NCBI RefSeq assembly: GCF_030730925.1
Contig: NZ_JAVAMB010000004.1
Location: 265,626 to 329,625, forward strand
Origin: Flavobacterium sp. DG2-3
GTDB taxonomy: Bacteria > Bacteroidota > Bacteroidia > Flavobacteriales > Flavobacteriaceae
Length of the DNA: 64,000 bases
Reading direction: 5' to 3'
The notes beneath the pieces were generated by a model that was given only the letters and a program-made list of their open reading frames with translations, did no database searches and had not been told where the DNA came from. Of the stretch, positions 1 through 7,852 are shown in pieces; the first letter of the stretch is position 1, and each line of letters begins with the position of its first letter. The position numbers were made by a program, and so were the translations under genes.

Positions 1-21
1 TTTTTATTAAAACACTATGCT

Positions 22-813
22 ATGCTTTTTATAAATCCACAATGGCAAGGTTCAGGAATAACTAATGAATTAAAAATTGGCGCAGAAACTTTAAAGTTAT
101 TTTTCAAAGATCATAGCTTTAAGGAGATTCCTCTTTATGAAAAAGATCTAGAGTCTCAACACAATATTATTGCATATAATTCTATTTTAAAGCAGGCTGA
201 ATTTTTCAAAACAGCCATTATAGAAAGTAAAGCACAAAAAATCCAGACTGTTGGAGGAGATTGTGGAATTGAAATCATTCCAATCTCTTATTTGAATGAA
301 ATTTACAAAAATAATTTAGGCATAATTTGGATTGATGCGCATGCAGATTTAAATACTCCAGAAAGCTCGCCAAGCAAGACATTTCACGGAATGCCTTTAA
401 GAACGCTTCTTGGAGAAGGCAATGAAGAAATAAAAAAGATTCTTTTCTCAAACATTAAACCTCAGCAAATATGTTTTGTAGGTTTAAGAGATTTAGATGA
501 ACCTGAAATTGAATACATAAAATTAAATAAAATACAATCTGTTTCTAAATGCGATTACGCTGCTTTAGAACATATAATCAAGACTTATAATACTATTTAT
601 ATTCATCTTGATTTAGATGTTTTGGATGAATCGGAATTTAAATATACTATGTTTCCAACAAGTAATGGTTTTAAAATTGACGATGTTTATCATTTGATCA
701 AAGAAATCAAACAAAAAACAAATGTAGTTGGAATGTGTATTACTGAATCAAAAGCCGCAACATTAGAACAGCTTCAACCCATTAAAAAAGTTCTTGAAGA
801 AATTCTATTTTAA
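22..813 (+). CDS. arginase-fold (ureohydrolase family) protein, possibly 5'-partial
   Basis: 263 residues from the first ATG, but the frame is open to base 1, so the true start may be outside the window. The family (arginase, agmatinase, formimidoylglutamase) hydrolyses guanidino or formimino groups at a two-Mn site. Visible metal-ligand motifs are DAHAD (about 105-109), HGMPL (about 122-126) and DLDVLD (about 197-202). The first ligand motif, normally GGDH, reads GGDC here (78-81), so one His ligand is replaced by Cys. The substrate cannot be told from sequence: formimidoylglutamase, agmatinase or another amidinohydrolase are all possible. It lies 33 bases before an antiporter gene on the same strand with no obvious functional link. 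Family assignment is strong; exact activity is unknown. Confidence 0.8.
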   Translation: MLFINPQWQGSGITNELKIGAETLKLFFKDHSFKEIPLYEKDLESQHNIIAYNSILKQAEFFKTAIIESKAQKIQTVGGDCGIEIIPISYLNEIYKNNLGIIWIDAHADLNTPESSPSKTFHGMPLRTLLGEGNEEIKKILFSNIKPQQICFVGLRDLDEPEIEYIKLNKIQSVSKCDYAALEHIIKTYNTIYIHLDLDVLDESEFKYTMFPTSNGFKIDDVYHLIKEIKQKTNVVGMCITESKAATLEQLQPIKKVLEEILF

Positions 814-846
814 TAATTAAAAAATACTACTTATAAAATACCACCT

Positions 847-3081
847 ATGATTGCATTAAATGCTGCTGAAACTACACACCATTTACAACCTTTAATTAGT
901 GATTTAGGATTAATCCTAATGACTGCCGGAATTGCTGTTCTATTATTTAGAAGATTAAAACAGCCCTTGGTTTTAGGTTACCTGATTGCAGGATTTTTAG
1001 CCGGAAACCATTTTGATTTTTTCCCTTCTATCACCGATATGAAAAGTGTTGAAGTCTGGGCAGAAATTGGGGTTATATTTTTACTTTTCAGTTTAGGACT
1101 CGAATTCAGCTTCAAGAAACTAATGAAGGTTGGAGGGACTTCGTCTGTTACCGCCATAACACAGATTTTATTCATGACCGTAATTGGTTATGGTGTCGGA
1201 CAGTGGATGGGCTGGGGAAAAATGGATAGTATTTTCTTGGGAGCAACACTCTCTATTTCCTCTACAACCATTATTATTAGAGCTTTTGATGAATTGGGTG
1301 TGAAAGGAAAAAAGTTCGTCGGAATTGTTTTTGGAGCTTTAATTGTAGAAGATATTGTCGCTATTCTAATGCTGGTTTTATTATCGACCATTGCGGTAAG
1401 CGATCAGGTTTCAGGAACTCAATTATTACAATCTGTTTTAAAATTAATTTTCTTTTTAATTATCTGGTTCTTAGGAGGAATATTTATTATTCCAACCATT
1501 TTCAAGAAAGCAAAACACCTTATGACAGACGAAATGCTGCTTATTATTTCGTTGGCATTGTGCTTAATGATGGTTATTTTTGCATCAAATGTTGGGTTTT
1601 CTCCCGCTTTAGGAGCCTTCATAATGGGGTCTATTATTGCTGAAACTACAATGGCAGAAAAAATCGAACATTTAATTCAGCCTGTAAAAGACTTTTTTGG
1701 TGCCGTTTTCTTTGTATCTGTCGGAATGTTAATTAATCCTGTAACGTTGGTTAATTATGCACTTCCAGTTGCCATCATTACATTATTGACCATTTTCGGA
1801 AAAGCTTTCAGTTCTTCTATTGGAGCATTGATTTCTGGTCAGCCGTTAAAACAATCTGTTCAAACCGGAATGAGTCTGGCACAAATTGGGGAGTTTTCGT
1901 TTATTATTGCAACTCTCGGAATGACTTTAAAAGTAACTAGTGATTTCTTATACCCGATTATCGTTGCTGTATCAGCAATTACCACATTTACTACACCATT
2001 CTTAATTAAATATTCAGAGCGATTTGCTTTCTTTTTAGAATCAAAAATGCCTAAAAGATGGGTTAAAAATATCAATCGCTATAGTGTAAATGCTCAAGCG
2101 ATTAAATCGGTCAGCACTTGGCAGATTGTGCTTCGCTCTTCGATTACACAAATTATTCTTCATACTATCATTATTACAGCTATTATATTATTGTCATCCA
2201 AATTTGTAGCACCATTGGTTGCCGATACCAGATTCGGAAATACTTTGGCTGCTTTGCTGACTCTAGTTGTAATTGCACCTTTTTTATGGGCACTTTCGCT
2301 TCGTCGTGTAAAAGTTGATGAAGTAGAAGCTCTTTGGGAAGAACGAAAATACCGTGGCGCACTTTTAATGCTTATTTTAATACGAATGAGTCTTGGTTTA
2401 TTCTTCGTTGGTTTTTTATTGAATATTTTCTTCTCTCCTTTGGTTGCTTTTGTAGCACTTATTATTGCAATTGGAGCGTATCAAATATTCCCTAAAAAAC
2501 TAAATGAGCAGTACCATAAAATTGAAAATCACTTTTTGAAAAACCTGAACGATCGTGAAAACAAAAAGATCGACAGAAGATATGCTAATTTAATGCCTTG
2601 GGACGGTCACATGTCTTTCTTCGAAATTAAAAAAGAATCTAATCTCGTTGGGCAAACTTTACAAGAGCTAAAAATTCGTGAGCAGTTAGGAATTAATATC
2701 GCTTATATTAAAAGAGGAGATGTGACCATTCCGATTCCGACCAAAAACGAACGTTTATTTCCTGGTGACGAAATCTGCGTAATTGGAACTGATGCTCAGA
2801 TTACAGAATTCACAAAATTCTTAACTCAAAATGAAACAGAACCACCTGGTAAAGTGGAAGAAACTGACATTGTTTTACGTCAGCTTGAAGTTTCTCAAGA
2901 CGAATTCATTAAAAAAAGTATCGGCCAATTTAGAGCTAAAACAGACGGAATGGTTGTAGGAATTGAACGAAACGGAAATCGTATTCTAAATCCAGAATCT
3001 AGTTTAATATTAGAAAAAAATGATATTTTGTGGGTTGTTGGAGATAAGAGAAAAATGGCCGCTTTGTTGGCGGCGAAATAA
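847..3081 (+). CDS. CPA2-family cation:proton antiporter with C-terminal TrkA-C domains
   Basis: 744-residue inner-membrane protein. Residues about 15-395 carry the dozen hydrophobic helices of a KefB/Na+-H+ exchanger domain, including the GYLIAGFLAG segment and the SLGLEFSFKKL segment typical of CPA2. A second membrane block at about 430-545 follows. The C-terminus, about 585-744, holds two TrkA-C (RCK_C) modules recognisable by 'VGQTLQELKIRE', 'FPGDEICVIGT' and 'LEKNDILWVVG', which usually bind a ligand and gate transport. There is no full Rossmann TrkA-N domain, unlike E. coli KefB/KefC. Likely role: K+ or Na+ efflux in exchange for H+. The ATG start is followed directly by the hydrophobic part. 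The ion is inferred only from the family. Confidence 0.9.
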   Translation: MIALNAAETTHHLQPLISDLGLILMTAGIAVLLFRRLKQPLVLGYLIAGFLAGNHFDFFPSITDMKSVEVWAEIGVIFLLFSLGLEFSFKKLMKVGGTSSVTAITQILFMTVIGYGVGQWMGWGKMDSIFLGATLSISSTTIIIRAFDELGVKGKKFVGIVFGALIVEDIVAILMLVLLSTIAVSDQVSGTQLLQSVLKLIFFLIIWFLGGIFIIPTIFKKAKHLMTDEMLLIISLALCLMMVIFASNVGFSPALGAFIMGSIIAETTMAEKIEHLIQPVKDFFGAVFFVSVGMLINPVTLVNYALPVAIITLLTIFGKAFSSSIGALISGQPLKQSVQTGMSLAQIGEFSFIIATLGMTLKVTSDFLYPIIVAVSAITTFTTPFLIKYSERFAFFLESKMPKRWVKNINRYSVNAQAIKSVSTWQIVLRSSITQIILHTIIITAIILLSSKFVAPLVADTRFGNTLAALLTLVVIAPFLWALSLRRVKVDEVEALWEERKYRGALLMLILIRMSLGLFFVGFLLNIFFSPLVAFVALIIAIGAYQIFPKKLNEQYHKIENHFLKNLNDRENKKIDRRYANLMPWDGHMSFFEIKKESNLVGQTLQELKIREQLGINIAYIKRGDVTIPIPTKNERLFPGDEICVIGTDAQITEFTKFLTQNETEPPGKVEETDIVLRQLEVSQDEFIKKSIGQFRAKTDGMVVGIERNGNRILNPESSLILEKNDILWVVGDKRKMAALLAAK

Positions 3082-3183
3082 GGTTCTGAGGTGCTGAGAT
3101 GCTAAGCTTCTAAGGTGCTAAGTTTTTTTTGCCACTAAGACTCTAAGTCACGAAGCTTTGTCAGGCTGAACGAAGTCGAAGCC
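3082..3183. repeat. degenerate TAAG repeats and a GTCAGGCTGAACGAAG element
   Basis: The bases after the antiporter stop contain several variants of 'CTAAGGTGCTAAG' followed at 3160-3183 by a GTCAGGCTGAACGAAGTCGA-type element. Both sequence types recur between genes in flavobacterial genomes. No coding potential is seen. Confidence 0.6.
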
Positions 3184-3200
3184 CGTGCACAGAAATTAAA

Positions 3201-3235
3201 AAAGCGCTGAGATTAATTTATAATCTCAGCGCTTT
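3201..3235. terminator. bidirectional hairpin between convergent genes
   Basis: Perfect 15-bp stem (3201-3215 with 3221-3235) around a 5-base loop, starting with AAA and ending with TTT. It sits between the stops of the convergent antiporter and peroxiredoxin genes and can serve both strands. Confidence 0.75.
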
Positions 3236-3293
3236 ATATTTAAAAACTAAGAAGCTAAAAGCCTTAGAAGCTTAGCATCTTAGCAGCTCAAAA

Positions 3294-3932
3294 TCACTTA
3301 TTCGGCTGCGGTGTTAAACGCAAATAAGGTTTAATCGGCGTGTGTCCTTTTGGGAATTTTGCTGGAATATCGCTGTCTGGAATTGCAGGAGCGATAACCA
3401 CATCTTCTCCATCTTTCCAGTTTGCTGGAGTTGCAACGCTATAGTTTGCAGTCAATTGTAAACTGTCAATTACACGAAGCAATTCGTCAAAATTTCTTCC
3501 TGTAGAAGCAGGATAAGTTAGCGTTAATTTAATTTTTTTATCTGGTCCGATCACAAAAACAGAACGCACAGTAAATTTATCACTTGCATTTGGATGAAGC
3601 ATATCGTATAAATTAGCTACTTTTTTATCCTCATCTGCAATGATTGGGAAATTTACTTCTGTATTTTGAGTCTCGTTAATATCTTTAATCCATTCTTTGT
3701 GCGAGTCTAAACCATCTACACTCAAAGCAATAACCTTAGTATTTCTTTTTTTGAATTCTGGAACATAGTTCGCTACAGTTCCCAATTCAGTTGTACAAAC
3801 CGGAGTAAAATCTGCTGGATGCGAAAATAAAACGCCCCATGAATCTCCTAACCATTCGTGAAAACTAATTGGTCCTTGTGTCGTTTCTGCCTGAAAATCT
3901 GGAGCTATATCGCCTAATCTTAATGTTGACAT
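3294..3932 (-). CDS. 1-Cys peroxiredoxin (Prx6-type)
   Basis: 212 residues, matching Prx6-class peroxiredoxins (about 210-225). The peroxidatic cysteine is Cys46 in 'HPADFTPVCTTELG', with the conserved Thr/Pro of the P-x-x-x-T/S-x-x-C active site upstream. No other cysteine is present, so the enzyme must be of the 1-Cys type, resolved by an external thiol. The long C-terminal arm (about 165-212) is characteristic of the Prx6 subfamily. It reduces H2O2 or organic peroxides in the cytoplasm. It is transcribed alone and converges with the antiporter gene. The start is the ATG directly before 'STLRLGDIAPDF', the usual N-terminus. Confidence 0.93.
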   Translation of the reverse strand: MSTLRLGDIAPDFQAETTQGPISFHEWLGDSWGVLFSHPADFTPVCTTELGTVANYVPEFKKRNTKVIALSVDGLDSHKEWIKDINETQNTEVNFPIIADEDKKVANLYDMLHPNASDKFTVRSVFVIGPDKKIKLTLTYPASTGRNFDELLRVIDSLQLTANYSVATPANWKDGEDVVIAPAIPDSDIPAKFPKGHTPIKPYLRLTPQPNK

Positions 3933-4077
3933 AATTTATCGTTTTTAGTTCCTCTAAAATTAATTAAAAAATACATTTAGAAAACATCTAAAAATTAAAA
4001 TAAAGTTAAAATTCTACTTGCTCTATATAATTAATTATTTTGGCACTGAAATAATCGATAAAAAAATATGAAATAAA

Positions 4078-4196
4078 AGAATCCGAAGGATTCAAATATT
4101 TATAGCACTTAATTCCCGCCACAGATATTTGACCCCGTAGGGGTCATACTCAAAGTCAGCATAAAATTCTATAAACATTTGAATCCTTCGGATTCT
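4078..4196. repeat. nested inverted-repeat element, 119 bp
   Basis: Two perfect 20-base arms (4078-4097 and 4177-4196, core GAATCCGAAGGATTC) flank a 17-base near-palindrome TGACCCCGTAGGGGTCA at 4130-4146. It lies between the peroxiredoxin promoter region and the 3' end of the AEC transporter gene and has no ORF. It looks like a small mobile or structured repeat. Confidence 0.7.
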
Positions 4197-4199
4197 AAA

Positions 4200-5111
4200 T
4201 CAGATAAAATGTAAAACAAAATACCAGAAAGCCAATGTTATAAAAGAAATCGGAATACCGAAACCAATCATCATACTGCTCAATTTTGGTTTTAACCCGT
4301 AAGTTGAGGCTAAGATTGCACCTGTGATCATTGGTGCCATAGCGGTTTCCATTATCGTAATTTTTATAACTTCAGAATGCTGGTTAAAAATAACTATATA
4401 CAATACAAAGATTACAAAGGGAACTAAAAGCAATTTAAAGAAAAGTCCAAGACGTAGAAATTTCCAATGCTGACTTTTTCGATCAAATGTCAATTGCAAA
4501 CCAACGGAAAGCAATGCCAACGGAGTTACCAAACTTCCGATTTTTAGCAATAGAGATTGCAGATTTTCATTCAAATTATAATCGAAAATATTCATCAGAC
4601 AAGCCAAAACAAACATGAGGAATGGCGGAAACAAAATAACTTTCTTCAAAATTCCCCAACCATTCGGACTTCCTTTAGAATAAAAAGCGGCAGTAAAAAC
4701 GCCAAGTGTCGAAACCACCACAAAAGTTCCCGGCTGATCGACCAAAACAGCGGTTTCTAAACCTTTCTTTCCAAACAAAGCCTCAATAATAGGATAACCA
4801 AGAAAAGAACTATTGCTTAAACCAGCCGTCAGAATCAGACATCCGATTAATTTGTTGGACCATCCATTTCTTCTTCCTAAAAAATGAAAAAATATAAAAG
4901 CCAGAATATAAGTAATCCACCCCGCTCCTATCGGAAACAGCAATTCACTGCTCCATTTTATTTTCGGAATATGATATAAAGTTATCGCAGGAAGGCAGAA
5001 ATAAATAACGATTTTATTGAGTGTCTTATAAATATGAGTAGGAAATTGTTTTACGTGCTGTAAAACCAAACCTAGCGTAAGAAAGAAAAATATTAAAAGA
5101 AAGTTGTTCAT
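4200..5111 (-). CDS. AEC-family (auxin efflux carrier type) transporter
   Basis: 303 residues and almost entirely hydrophobic, with about 8-10 predicted membrane helices. The N-terminal half contains 'LNKIVIYFCLPAITLYHI', the C-terminal half 'MAPMITGAILASTYGL', both typical of the AEC/malonate-permease-like family. These proteins export small organic anions; no substrate can be assigned. The gene is divergent from the Rrf2 regulator (117 bases between starts), so the regulator could act on both. Its stop falls just beyond the right arm of the 119-bp inverted-repeat element. Confidence 0.85.
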   Translation of the reverse strand: MNNFLLIFFFLTLGLVLQHVKQFPTHIYKTLNKIVIYFCLPAITLYHIPKIKWSSELLFPIGAGWITYILAFIFFHFLGRRNGWSNKLIGCLILTAGLSNSSFLGYPIIEALFGKKGLETAVLVDQPGTFVVVSTLGVFTAAFYSKGSPNGWGILKKVILFPPFLMFVLACLMNIFDYNLNENLQSLLLKIGSLVTPLALLSVGLQLTFDRKSQHWKFLRLGLFFKLLLVPFVIFVLYIVIFNQHSEVIKITIMETAMAPMITGAILASTYGLKPKLSSMMIGFGIPISFITLAFWYFVLHFI

Positions 5112-5127
5112 ATTATAAGATCAACAC

Positions 5128-5156
5128 AAAAATAAGTATTTAAATTTTGAGGTAAA
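5128..5156 (-). promoter_or_regulatory. promoter of the AEC transporter gene
   Basis: Read on the minus strand: TTTA (5156-5153), 17-base spacer, TATTTTTG (5135-5128). The -7 box matches the Bacteroidota consensus TAnnTTTG; the -33 box has one mismatch. The start codon follows about 17 bases later. Confidence 0.45.
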
Positions 5157-5187
5157 GAATTAATTTTTAGTTAAATTAGTATTTTGT

Positions 5188-5226
5188 GTTACAAAAAGAT
5201 GTAAATTTGTAACATATTTTATTACA
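5188..5226 (+). promoter_or_regulatory. putative operator/promoter of the Rrf2 gene
   Basis: A perfect inverted repeat GTTACAAA-N10-TTTGTAAC (5188-5195/5206-5213) overlaps a -7-like box TAAATTTG (5202-5209). Right after it, TGTAACATATTTTATTAC (5209-5226) ends two bases before the ATG and recurs with one change at 5659-5676, before the next gene. Position and symmetry suggest autoregulation by the Rrf2 protein. Confidence 0.5.
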
Positions 5227-5228
5227 GT

Positions 5229-5636
5229 ATGATTTCAGGTAAATTTGCCATAACGATTCACATTCTTACTCTACTGCATAAATTCCCAAATGATTATTTG
5301 TCATCGGAGTTTATTGCGGGAAGTATCAATCTGAATCCTGTTTTGGTTCGAAAAGAAATTGCCAATTTAAAAGCACATCATATTGTAGAAAGTAAAGAAG
5401 GAAAAAATGGCGGTACAAAATTGGCGGTAAACGCTGCTGAACTGACTTTAAAACAAATATTCGAAATGACCTTTGAAACCATTGGTTTAGGTTTTGCTAA
5501 AAATCAGCCGAATCCTGATTGCCCTGTTGGAAAAAATATTAATCAGCATTTGGAGAATTTATACAGCGAAATGAATCAAAAAGTGAGTGCACAACTGGAA
5601 GGCATTTCATTGGAAGATTTTTCGAATCAATTTTAA
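5229..5636 (+). CDS. Rrf2-family transcriptional regulator
   Basis: 135 residues with the Rrf2 winged-helix layout: helix-turn-helix at about 20-60 ('LSSEFIAGSINLNPVLVRKEIANLKAHHIVES') and the wing 'GKNGGTKLAV'. It has a single cysteine (in 'NPDCPVGKN'), so it lacks the three-Cys cluster of the Fe-S-binding IscR/NsrR members and resembles the YwnA-like subgroup. It is followed after 57 bases by an NAD(P)-binding oxidoreductase, the same order as ywnA-ywnB of Bacillus subtilis. Inference: a redox- or electrophile-responsive repressor of the downstream gene and of itself. Confidence 0.88.
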   Translation: MISGKFAITIHILTLLHKFPNDYLSSEFIAGSINLNPVLVRKEIANLKAHHIVESKEGKNGGTKLAVNAAELTLKQIFEMTFETIGLGFAKNQPNPDCPVGKNINQHLENLYSEMNQKVSAQLEGISLEDFSNQF

Positions 5637-5658
5637 AACTATTTTTTTATCTTAAACT

Positions 5659-5676
5659 GTAACATTTTTTATTACT
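5659..5676 (+). promoter_or_regulatory. second copy of the TGTAACAT...ATTAC element
   Basis: TGTAACATTTTTTATTAC matches the copy before the Rrf2 gene (5209-5226) at 17 of 18 positions and lies 17 bases before the oxidoreductase ATG. It contains GTAA-N9-TTAC dyad symmetry. It is the likely binding site linking the two genes to one regulator. Confidence 0.5.
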
Positions 5677-5693
5677 AAATAAATTTATATATT

Positions 5694-6335
5694 ATGAAAA
5701 TCGCACTTATTGGAGCTACAGGATTTGTAGGCTCAGCAATTTTAAACGAATTAGCAGACAGAAAACATGAAATTACTGCTATTGCAAGAACTCCAAAAGA
5801 TACAGCAAATGCAACTTGGATTGCCGCAGATATTTTTAATGTCGATGCTTTGGCAGAAATCTTAAAAGATCATGATGCTGTTATTAATGCTTATAACCCA
5901 GGATGGACTAACCCAAATATTTATGATGACTTTTTAGCAGGTTCTAAAGCTATTCAAGAAGCGGTTAAAAAATCGGGTGTAAAACGTTTTATCACTATCG
6001 GTGGTGCAGGAAGTTTGTATGTTGCTCCAGATTTGCAAGCGGTTGATACTCCAGATTTTCCAAAAGAAATTTTCCCAGGTGCCAATGCCGCAAGACATTA
6101 TTTAAATATTATTAAAGAAGAAAAAGATTTGGATTGGGCATTCTTTAGTCCTGCTTTCGAAATGCATGCCGGGACTAAAACAGGTAGAACTGGAAAATAC
6201 CGTTTAGGGTTAGAAAATCCTGTTTTCAACGATGAACAAAGAAGTATTCTTTCTGTAGAAGATTTAGCGGTTGTTATTGCTGACGAAGTTGAAACTCCAA
6301 AACATCATCAAGTTCGTTTTACTGCTGGTTATTAA
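5694..6335 (+). CDS. NAD(P)-binding oxidoreductase (NmrA/YwnB-like)
   Basis: 213 residues with an N-terminal Rossmann motif 'GATGFVGS' (7-14) and an 'ITIGGAGSLYV' strand in the middle, as in the atypical short-chain dehydrogenases (NmrA-like, NAD(P)-binding_10). The Tyr-x-x-x-Lys catalytic pair of classical SDRs is not present, so it may be a quinone/NADPH sensor or an NAD(P)H-dependent reductase of unknown substrate. The preceding Rrf2 gene and the shared upstream element argue for co-regulation. The ATG directly precedes the first beta strand. Confidence 0.82.
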   Translation: MKIALIGATGFVGSAILNELADRKHEITAIARTPKDTANATWIAADIFNVDALAEILKDHDAVINAYNPGWTNPNIYDDFLAGSKAIQEAVKKSGVKRFITIGGAGSLYVAPDLQAVDTPDFPKEIFPGANAARHYLNIIKEEKDLDWAFFSPAFEMHAGTKTGRTGKYRLGLENPVFNDEQRSILSVEDLAVVIADEVETPKHHQVRFTAGY

Positions 6336-6347
6336 TTTTTTCTAAGC

Positions 6348-6535
6348 TACTAAGGTACTAAGACGCTAAGGTTCTAAGTTTTTTTTAGCCACAAATTACA
6401 CAAATTTCCACAAATTATTCTTCTGCTGATTTTGAATATAAAATTTGTGAAAATTTGTGCAATTCGTGGCTAACTTATTTTTCTCCTCATTTTGAACATA
6501 ACAAATTAGTGGCAATTCGTGTAATTCGTGGCAAA
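6348..6535. repeat. intergenic repeats: TAAG runs and ATTTGTG inverted repeat
   Basis: After several 'CTAAGGTACTAAG' units, an imperfect inverted repeat pairs 6385-6416 (TTAGCCACAAATTACAC...) with 6442-6473 (...GTGCAATTCGTGGCTAA); a third degenerate arm follows near 6505-6535. The same phrases occur at 14400-14450 and 34795-35270. Confidence 0.65.
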
Positions 6536-6542
6536 CTAACTT

Positions 6543-6573
6543 TTTGAAACTGTTTTTGTTTTCTTTACTTTTA
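6543..6573 (+). promoter_or_regulatory. promoter of meaB
   Basis: TTTG (6543-6546), 19-base spacer, TACTTTTA (6566-6573). The -33 box and spacing fit the Bacteroidota pattern; the -7 box has one mismatch at its last base. It predicts a leader of only about ten bases. Confidence 0.5.
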
Positions 6574-6590
6574 CAAGAGAAAAAAATGCT

Positions 6591-7697
6591 GTGTCTGATT
6601 TAAGAAAACAATCGAGTGCTTTAAATGAAAAAGCTGGAATTTCGCCTCCTGAAATCACCAATATTTCGGCTATTAATGAAATTAAAAACAGACGCAGACA
6701 GCAACCCACCTCTCAAGAATTAATTGATGGCATTGTACAAGGAAACAGAACTTCTTTAAGCCGTGCTATTACTTTAATTGAAAGCACTAATCCAGATCAT
6801 TTTGAAAAAGCCAGCGAAGTTGTTCAAGGCTGTTTATCTCATGCCAATAAATCGATTCGAATTGGAATCACGGGTGTTCCTGGCGTTGGAAAAAGTACTT
6901 TTATTGAAGCTTTTGGAAAACATCTGACACAATTAGGAAAAAAAGTAGCAGTTTTGGCAGTTGATCCGAGCAGTTCACTTTCGCATGGAAGTATTCTGGG
7001 TGACAAAACTCGAATGGAAGAATTGGTTAAAGATGAAAATGCTTTTATTAGACCAAGTGCTTCTGGCAAAACTCTGGGCGGTGTCGCACGCAAAACCCGA
7101 GAAACGATTATTCTTTGCGAGGCCGCAGGTTTTGACACTATTATTATCGAAACGGTTGGCGTTGGACAAAGTGAAACCGCAGTTCACAGTATGGTCGATT
7201 TCTTTCTGCTGTTAAAAATTTCTGGTGCTGGCGATGAACTTCAAGGCATTAAACGCGGTATTATGGAAATGGCTGATGCCATCGTAATCAATAAAGCAGA
7301 CGGCGACAATATAAAAAAGGCCAATCAGGCGAAAGTGGAATTTAATCGGGCGCTGCATTTATTTCCTCCAAAAAAATCAAATTGGCAACCCAAAGTTACC
7401 ACTTGCAGTTCGCTAACAAAAGACGGAATTCCTGAAGTTTGGAATACTATTTCAGATTATTTTGAATTGACAAAAGAAAGCGGCTTTTTCGAAGAAAAAA
7501 GAAATGAACAAAACCATTTCTGGATGATGGAAACCATCAACGAGCAATTGAAGCAAAATTTCTACAATCAACCCGAAATTATTTCACTATTAGAAGAAAG
7601 CAAAAAAGCAGTGCAAAACAATGAAATTTCATCATTTGCAGCTGCCCAGAATTTATTACAGTTGTATTTCCGTAAAAAAATTAAACCATATAAGTAA
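6591..7697 (+). CDS. meaB: methylmalonyl-CoA mutase-associated GTPase MeaB (ArgK family)
   Basis: 368-residue G3E-family P-loop GTPase that protects and reloads B12-dependent methylmalonyl-CoA mutase. Visible motifs: Walker A GVPGVGKS (about 95-102), 'VDPSSSLSHGSILGDKTRM' (about 124-142), 'IETVGVGQSE' (about 186-195) and the base-specificity motif NKAD (about 234-237). No in-frame ATG lies near the N-terminus, so GTG at 6591 is the start; an ATG five bases upstream is out of frame. The mutase genes lie about 43 kb away (49.8-53.4 kb) and not in an operon with it. The last codons and the stop fall in an intergenic inverted repeat beginning near 7681. Confidence 0.93.
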   Translation: MSDLRKQSSALNEKAGISPPEITNISAINEIKNRRRQQPTSQELIDGIVQGNRTSLSRAITLIESTNPDHFEKASEVVQGCLSHANKSIRIGITGVPGVGKSTFIEAFGKHLTQLGKKVAVLAVDPSSSLSHGSILGDKTRMEELVKDENAFIRPSASGKTLGGVARKTRETIILCEAAGFDTIIIETVGVGQSETAVHSMVDFFLLLKISGAGDELQGIKRGIMEMADAIVINKADGDNIKKANQAKVEFNRALHLFPPKKSNWQPKVTTCSSLTKDGIPEVWNTISDYFELTKESGFFEEKRNEQNHFWMMETINEQLKQNFYNQPEIISLLEESKKAVQNNEISSFAAAQNLLQLYFRKKIKPYK

Positions 7698-7846
7698 TAT
7701 AAGTTCATTTAATTACTATGACTTTAATTTTCTCAATCCCTCATATGATCATTTTTTTTGATTTTCTTAAAAAAAACAAACCATATAAGTGTCATAGGTC
7801 CATTTAGCACTATGGCTTAATTTTCTTACATTACTTATATGGTTTA
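7681..7846. repeat. inverted-repeat element with ACCATATAAGT ends, internally duplicated
   Basis: The 23-base ends (7681-7703 and 7824-7846) are inverted copies with one mismatch, beginning TTAAACCATATAAGT. Inside, the left about 50 bases are repeated in diverged form from 7779. The same ends bound the two elements at 48.2-48.6 kb. It overlaps the last codons of meaB. Confidence 0.7.
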
Positions 7847-7852
7847 AAAAAC

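Noticed and set aside
7681..7846. Insertion sequence
   Set aside because: Has inverted ends but is too short to encode a transposase; at most a non-autonomous repeat.
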